Assembly (NCBI RefSeq): GCF_964340395.1
Contig: NC_135569.1
Location: 1,757,123 to 1,821,122, forward strand
Length of the DNA: 64,000 bases
Reading direction: 5' to 3'
DNA from: Glandiceps talaboti
Lineage: Eukaryota; Hemichordata; Enteropneusta; Spengelidae
Made by a program: the position numbers and the translations under genes. Position 1 is the stretch's first letter; every line of letters starts with the position of its first letter. The notes under the pieces were generated by a model. That model ran no database searches, was not told the DNA's origin, and worked only from the letters and a program-made list of their open reading frames with translations. This document shows positions 57,651 to 64,000 of this stretch, in pieces.

Positions 57651-59026
57651 ACTCCTTTAGCAATTTTAGTTTTACTATGTTGTCCACTTTCAACTCCATC
57701 TTTAGTAATGTGAAGATAAAAAACTAACCTCTGACAATTCTACTCTTAAAAAATGTTACTATGTTGTCCACTTCCAGATCCATCTTTCTCCATACTGGTC
57801 TATACTAAAGGTTCTGGTTTAGTGGACTTGGAAGATAGGCAGTTTGTTCAGGTAAAGTTTACACTATAACTTTTTCTGTGAACCTGAGTAAAAATTTACT
57901 GGGACACCCAGGTGCATTTGATCTACTCACTGCCCCTGTCAAAAACAGTGACCATGCAATATTTTTTTGTAATGCAGAACAAGTGATTGTGTCTGTACTG
58001 TACTTAGAATTGACTACCAAATATGTGCACACCTCAAAATAAGCACCCCTAAGGTGATCACAATAGGGAACTTGCAAACCCACCATGTTGAATGTTGCAT
58101 CATGGGAAATGCAATAATAAATGATGTGATCACAATTTCAATTTGTTGTAGTACTACTCTAAGGTAATACCAATCAGGCATTCATAAATACAAAGTAAAG
58201 TAACCACAAATAAAGACTGCTATCGACATTCATTATATCCCAAAACACTACCACTATGGAATGTGCTACCTCAAGAAGTTCGCTGTTCACCCAACACACA
58301 AGCCTTCAAAACTGCACTGAATGCTATCAATTCTAGGGCCCCTTAGTACTTTGATGTTATTGCCCCACATGCGATCCTTGACTATGTACGCGACAACCAG
58401 TATTGATGCTTGTATGTCTACGATACAGATACTGAAATCAACCCCTAAATAACATGTAAAAGGTCTAATTATTGGTATTTTAACAAATTTCAGCAAAAAT
58501 ATTGTTGGTTTTCTGATCCAAAAAGATAACATTTCAGTTACAACTACTAACTAGTAGAGCTTTAACCCTTTCATTTGTTTCATATCATTGTAGAATTTTC
58601 CATGGATGGAGGCAGATCAGAAAAATTACACTGTACAAGACAGTAAATTGGTACCATTGAAGACAATGTCATCTGATCTAATCAAAGTAATATCATAAAC
58701 TCACTTTCACTTTTTTTGAGAATAACATAATTTATTATACCAGTGCCAGTAATATTACAGAAAAATTGGGGGAAAGTAATGGCAATTTTGAACATTTTGA
58801 CTCATATTATAGCAGAACCAGTGACGTAGACACGCGTTGTCATGACATAGGCGCATGATGTTGTGACCTAGAACAACCAGGGTATAAATTCCATATTTTT
58901 TGTTTATGCATGATATAATGTTATTCATTTCAGACGTTCATGACTTATCCAATATTTTATTTTTTTTAACTGTAGATGCAGTTGTATGTAGAAGAGAGTG
59001 TTGATAAAATAACATCAACCGACTGA
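52712..59026 (+). CDS. MAD2L2: MAD2L2 / REV7 HORMA-domain protein, 8 exons
   Basis: Exons 52712-52751, 53137-53255, 54479-54550, 55473-55573, 56723-56817, 57778-57851, 58594-58686 and 58976-59026 join in phase into 214 aa (human 211). Key blocks: '[20 protein letters not shown]', '[19 protein letters not shown]', '[14 protein letters not shown]', 'FPWMEADQ' and '[20 protein letters not shown]', the last two near the C-terminal HORMA safety belt. The family protein binds REV3L in DNA polymerase zeta for translesion synthesis, works with shieldin in end joining, and restrains APC/C activators, acting in the nucleus. Start chosen because it gives the usual short N-terminus before the HORMA fold. 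A damaged tandem duplicate of the 3' half of exon 2 lies in intron 2, and introns 4 and 5 carry tandem arrays. Confidence 0.96.
53377..53540 (+). pseudogene. Partial tandem duplicate of MAD2L2 exon 2
   Basis: GCTGGTATATTTGAACGCCG, then TAAGAAGTGCAATGTCCCTG and TGCAGGTACGTTTAAGTTTT, repeats the last 45 nt of exon 2, its donor site and about 120 bp of intron 2, directly after the original (53211-53376). TAC has become TGC (Tyr to Cys). The copy lacks the 5' half of the exon and any acceptor, so it should be skipped. Confidence 0.9.
55905..56156 (+). repeat. 65-bp minisatellite, 4 units
   Basis: Units of TAACACTGAAGTAAAGCACT plus TTCTCTATGTGCTACACTTG plus TTTATAGCATTCATATTACA start near 55905 and repeat every 65 bp. 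The last unit overlaps the left arm of the inverted repeat that follows. MAD2L2 intron 4. Confidence 0.93.
56143..56276. repeat. Inverted repeat, about 36-bp arms
   Basis: TATAGCATTCATATCAAGTG with TAAAAGTATACTGTTT (56143-56178) is mirrored by AAACAGTAATATACTTTTAC with ACTTGATATGGATGCTATA (56238-56276), with a few mismatches and about 60 bp between. It would fold into a strong hairpin in the transcript. Probably a miniature TIR element whose left edge was caught in the 65-bp array. Confidence 0.88.
56575..56652. repeat. (GTT)n(ATT)n microsatellite
   Basis: About 17 GTT units grade into about 8 ATT units, about 70 bp before MAD2L2 exon 5. Confidence 0.96.
56965..57365 (+). repeat. 59-bp tandem array
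   Basis: About six units of GATTACAGGGTGATTATATC plus CACATATAACCAAGTCACAG plus CTATTACCCACACTATCTA. The left flank and the first unit match the single dispersed copy at 41.1 kb. MAD2L2 intron 5. Confidence 0.92.
57500..57655 (+). mobile_element. Retroelement 3' end with (AAAT)n tail
   Basis: TAACATGCTATAAAGTGAGC and CAAAAGGGATGCAATAAATA lead into about 12 AAAT units. The form (UTR, then AATAAA-type tandem tail) suggests a LINE or SINE 3' end; no coding part remains. MAD2L2 intron 5. Confidence 0.4.
58062..58136 (+). mobile_element. MITE family A, copy 4 (left end only)
   Basis: AATAGGGAACTTGCAAACCC to about GGGAAATGCAATAATAAATG, about 57 bp, then the similarity stops. The 11-mer GTGATCACAAT occurs on both sides (58054-58064 and 58126-58136). 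MAD2L2 intron 6. Confidence 0.75.
58193..58440 (+). mobile_element. LINE ORF2 C-terminus and 3' UTR fragment
   Basis: The plus strand encodes '[17 protein letters not shown]', then '[12 protein letters not shown]' and a stop at 58346, the classical end of CR1/Jockey-like reverse transcriptases. 3' UTR-like sequence follows (CATGCGATCCTTGACTATGT, ACGCGACAACCAGTATTGAT). This differs from the LINE end at 0.8 kb, so a second family. MAD2L2 intron 6. Confidence 0.75.
58728..58925 (+). repeat. Dispersed repeat, family C, copy 2
   Basis: TATACCAGTGCCAGTAATAT, GGAAAGTAATGGCAATTTTG, AGTGACGTAGACACGCGTTG and GCATGATATAATGTTA match the 30.6-kb copy in order, with an extra block (GACATAGGCGCATGATGTTG). 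MAD2L2 intron 7. Confidence 0.75.
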
Positions 59027-59211
59027 TAAGGTTTGAATTGTTCATCAGTAGATAATATAGTTCAAGAAAAAAAAATGATGTCCCCAGATATGTGTCATCA
59101 GCTCAAGTTGAGAAATTGATGTGAGTCGTCAGCTTGGGGAATTGACTTGTTGAGCTCTTTTTCTTTTGTATGTCAATATATTGTTGTTGACATCTCCTTT
59201 TTTGTCATTAG

Positions 59212-59245
<34 letters not shown>

Positions 59246-59330
59246 ATTTTTGTAAGAGTTTGTTATTTTCAACACACAAAAGAAAAGTATGTTTTCCAGT
59301 TTTTAGTATATTAGGCCTCAAAAACAAGAA

Positions 59331-59677
59331 TTGTTTCTGGTCAGCGCATACATCACTTACCTGGTAAATATCCCCACGTCAATATTTTTCTGCATTTGTC
59401 CAGCCAGTGCAGTCTGGTGATCCGGGGAAAACACAAAAATAACTCTCCCTACATTAATTGCTGCTTCAGTGAAGACAACTGCAGAGCCAATCATGAAGAA
59501 GCAAATGACATCTGCCCACATGCACACTTGCTCTAAAGTACTAAATAAAAAGAACAGTAACTGCCATAAATAGTAGATTGAGTGACAGGTTTGTTGAGAA
59601 TAAACAAATTAAAAAAAATATATTTTTTTAAATTGTATTGTGCACCACTTGAGACAACATATTCTGACCAGAAACAA
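59331..59677. mobile_element. TIR element family D, long copy with exon-like ORF
   Basis: TTGTTTCTGGTCAG at 59331 and CTGACCAGAAACAA at 59664-59677 are exact inverted termini. The interior shares both flanks with the short copy at 48.4 kb and adds about 170 bp that contains a splice-flanked open frame (59532-59361, minus). Its right end directly adjoins MITE family A copy 5. Confidence 0.75.
59361..59532 (-). CDS. Exon-like open frame inside the TIR element
   Basis: A 172-nt minus-strand segment between TATTTAGTACTTTAG (acceptor) and CAG|GTAAGTGATG (near-perfect donor) is open in only one frame. It encodes about 56 residues: a hydrophobic helix 'ADVICFFMIGSAVVFTEAAI', then 'VGRVIFVFSPDHQTALAGQM'. 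The helix followed by beta-alpha wording loosely recalls the C-terminal part of bacterial YitT/DUF2179 membrane proteins, from memory and weakly. It does not look like a transposase. It could be a captured gene exon, an exon of an unrecognised minus-strand gene, or chance. Confidence 0.3.
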
Positions 59678-59937
59678 TAGGGAACTTGCAAACCTGCCAT
59701 GTTGAATGTTGCATCATGGGAAATGTGATAATAAATACTAATCAATTAGCATTGTAAACAATACTGTTACATTGATTATAACTAGGAATGATCAATTCAT
59801 AGTCACCCTGATCTTTGTAGGAGGTTAATTTTATCAGTAGCTCCAGATTAAGTATTACGATAACCACAGATAATCCCATAGTCCTTTGCATCTGAGCATG
59901 CTCAGTTTGGATTGCAAGTTCCCTATTCTTTTTTTGG
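59676..59937 (+). mobile_element. MITE family A, copy 5
   Basis: Full-length, AATAGGGAACTTGCAAACCT to GATTGCAAGTTCCCTATT, 262 bp, same orientation as copies 1 and 3. Its left end sits exactly at the right TIR of the family D element, sharing two bases. Confidence 0.88.
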
Positions 59938-60735
59938 GGGGGGCCTTCAATTAATGAACACAATTATTGACAGTAAAATACCATATGATATACAAGCAGT
60001 TAGCCTAATGTATTCTTAATGTATTCTTAATTGTGTTCTGAAACAAGTTGAACAGTCCAGCTATAAATCCAGAGAATTGATATTACTACATACACCCCTT
60101 TGAAGGATTTATTGCACAAATCATGAAACTGCTGGGTAGTATTCATAAAATATCACATATGTACCTGTGATTACTTGCATCGGTATGCCATGACAGGGTT
60201 GTTTTTTGTTGTTGTTGTTTTGTTTTGTTTTGTTTTTGTTTTGTTTAGTTGTTTTTTGTTTTGTTTTGTTTTTTTTTTGGGGGGGGGGTCTCAAGCCATG
60301 TGATAAACTTTACTTCTTTGACAACATGACAATTTGATAGAAATCTGTTAACATATTATTTTGATGAGATGAGTTGATTTATTATTGTAAAGTCAAGTAC
60401 ATACAAAGTGTAATTTTTTTAACAAGACCTACAAGAAGTATGACTTTGACAGCTAAGTGTTTTCATCTTTATTTTTATTTTCATAAATATAAAAGTCGTG
60501 GTAATGCAATATTAATATAAAAAGTGTGTGTGTGTGTCTTTGATGGATAAAATAGAAAACGCCAAAATGTTTCTTTATAAACGATCGAAAGGGAGGTTGA
60601 GGTTAACAACGTCTGAAACCAGATGTAGCACCATATATTTGATGCTTTGCCCCGAATGTAGGACATATGTTAACACACCTTATCTACAAAATGTAGAATT
60701 TACAATCTAGATATAGTAGCAAAGTAAATGATTGT
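59938..60735. other. Intergenic with (GTTTT)n tract
   Basis: A (GTTTT)n/(GTT)n tract lies at about 60200-60290, ending in a T run and a G run. A 56-codon ATG frame at 60543-60710 runs into the following array and has no recognisable domain. Confidence 0.5.
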
Positions 60736-62060
60736 CACTTCAACTTGAGATATCCAAACTATAGGGCATACATAAACCACTAGCCTACATTGTAGACAGA
60801 CAGACTAGTACACTGGTACACACTGTATACAAATTGTAGATTTTACAGTCTGGGTTATAGTGGTAATGAGGTCACTTCAAGATATCAAAAATGTAGGACA
60901 CATGTATCTCCTAGCCTACACTGTAGACAGACAGACTAGTACACTGGTACACACTGTATACAAAATTGTAGACTTTCCAGTCTGGGTTATAGTGGTAATG
61001 AGGTCACTTCAAGATATCAAAAATGTAGGACACATGTAAACCACTAGCCTACACTGTAGACAGACAGACTAGTACACTGGTACACACTGTATACAAATTA
61101 TAGACTTTACAGTCTGGGTTTAAAGTGGTAATGAGGTCATGAACTTCAAGATATCAAAAATGTAGGACACATGTAAACCACTAGCCTACTGTAGACTGAC
61201 AGACTAGTACAGTAGTACACACTGTATACAAATTATAGACTTTACAGTCTGGGTTATAGTGGTAATGAGGTCATGAACTTCAAGATATCAAAAATGTAGG
61301 ACACATGTAAACCACTAGCCTACTGTAGACTGACAGACTAGTACAGTAGTACACACTGTATACAAATTATAGACTTTACAGTCTGGGTTTAAAGTGGTAA
61401 TGAGGTCATGAACTTCAAGATATCAAAAATGTAGGACACATGTAAACCACTAGCCTACTGTAGACAGACAGACTAGTACAGTAGTACACACTGTATACAA
61501 ATTGTAGATTTTTACAATCTAGGTATAGTGGTAAAATAAATGTCAGTTCAAGATATCAAAACTATAGGGCATATATAAACCACTAGCCTACATTGTAGAC
61601 AGACAGGCTAGTACACTGGTACTCACTGTATACACATTGTAAACTTTATAGTCAGGGTTTATAAATTATAGTGGTAATGAGGTCACTTCAAGATATCAAA
61701 AATGTAGGACACATGTAAACCACTAGCCTACTGTAGACAGACAGACTAGTACACTGGTACACACTGTATACAAATTGTAGAATTTACTATCTAGGTATAG
61801 TGGTAAAATAAATGTCACTTCAAGATATCAAAACTATAGGGCATATATAAACCACTAGCCTACATTGTAGACACATGGGTTAGTAAAGTAGTACACACTG
61901 TTTATGAATTGTCGACTTTACAATCCAAATATAGTTGTAAATAAAAATCACTTCAAGATGGTTTGTCCAAAATGTAGGACTCCGTAAACCAATGGCCTAA
62001 TATTGCATTGTAGACAGACAGGCCACTACCGGACACACCATATACAAAGTGTTGACTTTA
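60700..62060 (+). repeat. About 132-bp tandem array, 9-10 units
   Basis: Each unit has GTAGACAGACAGACTAGTAC, ACTGGTACACACTGTATACA, a TAGACTTTACAGTCTGGGTT block, GTGGTAATGAGGTCACTTCA, AGATATCAAAAATGTAGGAC and ACATGTAAACCACTAGCCTA. Spacing of the GACAGACAGACTAG block is about 131-137 bp. Two sub-types alternate irregularly: TACAGTCTGGGTT with AATGAGGTCA, and TACAATCTAGGTA with AAAATAAATGTCA. Outer units are more diverged than central ones. It lies 0.4 kb upstream of the TRIM gene. Confidence 0.95.
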
Positions 62061-62425
62061 GAATACATACACTTTGACATGTTACAATTAATACCTCAGT
62101 TGTCTTGCTTGCCATGACCTTATATGGTATGGTTTAGACTATATGACCCATGACCTCATCAGGTGACGCTGAAGAATTGTAATTGTTCTGGTCACGTATA
62201 CCATTCAATCCCATAATTCCCTGTGTGCCAAATATGGTGATGCAGTACTCCTCAAGCTGCTAATACTTTTGTTGATACATACTTATTTTGATGTTGTACT
62301 GTATTTATTTAGAAGGTTTCACATATGCATAAATGTTTATTAAGTATCAACTAAGGTGTCCTGCTAGCAAGTTGCTGACAACACCCAGACCAGTTTCTCG
62401 TTACCCAGGGTAGACATAAAATATC
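62061..62425. other. TRIM gene upstream region
   Basis: No open frame. Contains the TRIM promoter and 5' UTR by position. No TATA box or distinctive motif could be assigned. Confidence 0.35.
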
Positions 62426-64000
62426 ATGGCTGCCGCAACTGAATCAGAAATTCTGGATGAAATTGGTGAAGATTTCTTGTGTTGTTCAATATGTATGGAG
62501 CAGTTTAAAGATCCTAAAATTCTACCATGTCTGCATACATTCTGTCAACAATGTTTAGTCACTCTTTTGAAGACGAAAGGGTCCCTGCAATGTCCGTCTT
62601 GCTCTACTCCGTGTCCCATACCAACTGGAGGCGTGTCAAAACTGATGACTAACTTCTTCATGAACAATTGTATTGAAATCTATCACAGACTGAAAGAGTG
62701 TTCCAAGGTTGGTCCAATCCAGTGTGAAGGATGCCAAGAGAATACAGCCACTCACAGGTGTGTAGAATGTAAATGTTGTCTCTGTAATACGTGTGTGAAA
62801 GCACATAGAAATCTACCATCAACAAAAACCCACCAACTTCTCACCATTGAAGAATACAAAACCAGAGAATCCACACGACCAACAGTTGTACAAACAGTAG
62901 GGTGCTGCAGTATCCACCCTAAGAATGAGATTGAATTCTACTGTGACACTTGCCAGGTATCTGTCTGTACAGCCTGTACTATAGTCAATCATCGTATACC
63001 ACAACATGTCCATAGGGACTTGAAAGATGTGGCAGATGAATATCAGATACAGTTAAAAGACATGGTCGACAAACTGAAAGTGAAAGAACAGGAAGCTGAC
63101 AAGAATAAAACTTTAGCCAAGCAGAGCCACAGTCAAATGAATGATAAGTGGAAAGAAGAAGAGAGGAAGGTGAGAATGAAAGTAGAAGAAGTAAGTAACA
63201 AAATAAAGAAAGAGGAGAAGAGATTGATAGATGAGTTGAACAGAGAATATGGGATGAAAATGAAAAGTGCAGCAGTGGATATTGATGAATTGGAATTAAA
63301 ACATGGGAACATTAAGAGTACATGCAGTTATATAGAAACACTGTTGCATCATGGGAATGTTGTTCACCTTCTGTCTACAAAGAAAGCAGCTACTGATCAT
63401 ATCCAACAACTCATCACCATGGAAACCACACCTGAACCACTACAAATGGTCCAATTTCAACCAAGTAAGGCATTTGCTGAGCATGGAATTCTGGGAGATA
63501 TCGTGAAACCTTTGGATGTCTGCATATCCAAATGCACAGTGGAAAACATTCCCAAACAACTATGGAAAGGTGACTCTGCAAATCTACTGATCACAACCAG
63601 AGATTCCAAAGGAAAACAAGTCATCCCCGGACAAGAAGTCAAAGCCAAGGTCAAGAAACCTGATGGATCATGGGAGGACATTGAAGTAACAGATATCAGA
63701 GATGGTACACACAGAGTGACAGTGAATGGAGAAATGGATGGTACATATCAAGTTACCATGACGATAGGTGATCAACCAATACCAGGCAGTCCTGTCATCA
63801 TTCCTATCATCCAAGAATTGGTGAAGACCATTGGCAGTAGAGGCAGTGGGGAAGGACAGTACAATGATCCCTGGAGTGTAGCTATAAACAGAGACAGAGA
63901 TATTGTCACAGCAGACAGACAGAACAACAGATTGCAAGTAACAACCAGAGATGGTAGATTTAAGAAAAACTTGACATTTACGCTTAAACAGGATTATAGC
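62426..64000 (+). CDS. TRIM2/3-like RING-B-box-CC-filamin-NHL protein (3' end outside window)
   Basis: Uninterrupted frame of 525 codons, open at the window edge. The ATG at 62426 is the first after an in-frame TAG at 62411 and has the context ATCATGG. RING C3HC4 at residues 20-59 (C20-x2-C23, C35-L-H37, C40-x2-C43, C56-x2-C59). B-box 1 is at about 97-140 and B-box 2 at about 158-200 ('CSIHPKNEIEFYCDTC'). A charged coiled coil spans about 205-310. A filamin/ABP280 domain is at about 368-465 ('GQEVKAKVKKPDG', 'GTYQVTMTIGDQPIPGSP'). The first NHL blade starts at about 470 ('GSGEGQYNDPWSVAI'). The family are RING E3 ubiquitin ligases; the NHL propeller binds RNA or protein. Large sets of such intronless genes occur in amphioxus, so orthology to a single vertebrate TRIM cannot be claimed. 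Confidence 0.94.
   Translation, partial: MAAATESEILDEIGEDFLCCSICMEQFKDPKILPCLHTFCQQCLVTLLKTKGSLQCPSCSTPCPIPTGGVSKLMTNFFMNNCIEIYHRLKECSKVGPIQCEGCQENTATHRCVECKCCLCNTCVKAHRNLPSTKTHQLLTIEEYKTRESTRPTVVQTVGCCSIHPKNEIEFYCDTCQVSVCTACTIVNHRIPQHVHRDLKDVADEYQIQLKDMVDKLKVKEQEADKNKTLAKQSHSQMNDKWKEEERKVRMKVEEVSNKIKKEEKRLIDELNREYGMKMKSAAVDIDELELKHGNIKSTCSYIETLLHHGNVVHLLSTKKAATDHIQQLITMETTPEPLQMVQFQPSKAFAEHGILGDIVKPLDVCISKCTVENIPKQLWKGDSANLLITTRDSKGKQVIPGQEVKAKVKKPDGSWEDIEVTDIRDGTHRVTVNGEMDGTYQVTMTIGDQPIPGSPVIIPIIQELVKTIGSRGSGEGQYNDPWSVAINRDRDIVTADRQNNRLQVTTRDGRFKKNLTFTLKQDYS

Noticed and set aside
60543-60710. ATG-initiated 56-codon plus-strand frame ('MDKIENAKMFLYKRSKGRL')
   Set aside because: No recognisable domain, and its end lies in the 132-bp tandem array. 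Considered chance.

Overview
The window looks like a piece of an invertebrate deuterostome genome, most likely a cephalochordate (amphioxus, Branchiostoma-like). The reasons are multi-exon genes with canonical GT-AG introns, single-exon TRIM-NHL and kelch genes, a GABA-B-type receptor paralogue, and introns crowded with microsatellites, minisatellites, small TIR elements and 5'-truncated CR1/L2-like LINE ends. One 65-bp minisatellite covers an intron-exon boundary, a habit I recall being described for amphioxus (from memory, not verified). The species call is an inference; the gene calls come from the protein sequences.

Layout. (1) 1.3-14.0 kb, minus strand: a 17-exon class C GPCR closest to GABA-B receptor subunit 2. 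It has a Venus-flytrap ectodomain, seven TM segments and a short tail, and one GC-AG intron. A 27-bp minisatellite lies just upstream of its start codon. (2) 14.7-31.3 kb: gene-poor, with microsatellites, LINE and SINE remnants, and one orphan exon-like ORF at 17.4 kb. (3) 31.4-33.4 kb, minus: an intronless-CDS BTB-BACK-Kelch protein of the KLHL9/13/26-like group. (4) 38.8-45.1 kb, plus: BCAS2/SPF27, 8 exons, with three kinds of tandem array in its introns. (5) 49.1-52.4 kb, minus: SIGMAR1 (sigma-1 receptor), 4 exons. It is head-to-head with (6) MAD2L2/REV7, 52.7-59.0 kb, plus, 8 exons; the start codons are about 310 bp apart across a candidate bidirectional promoter. (7) 59.3-62.1 kb: a TIR element with an exon-like ORF inside, an adjoining 0.26-kb MITE, and a roughly 1.3-kb array of about 132-bp units. 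(8) 62.4 kb to the window end, plus: the first 525 codons of a TRIM2/3-type RING-B-box-coiled coil-filamin-NHL gene that runs off the window.

The genes do not form a pathway. BCAS2 (splicing), MAD2L2 (translesion synthesis, end joining and cell cycle), SIGMAR1 (ER chaperone) and KLHL (probable Cul3 adaptor) are housekeeping-type genes; the receptor and the TRIM belong to families with many paralogues. The most notable structure is repeat biology: minisatellites that copy a splice acceptor, a partly duplicated coding exon, tandem arrays grown from dispersed repeats, microsatellites grown from retroelement tails, and a TIR element that appears to carry an exon of unrelated sequence. I saw no CRISPR array and no convincing functional tRNA or rRNA gene.
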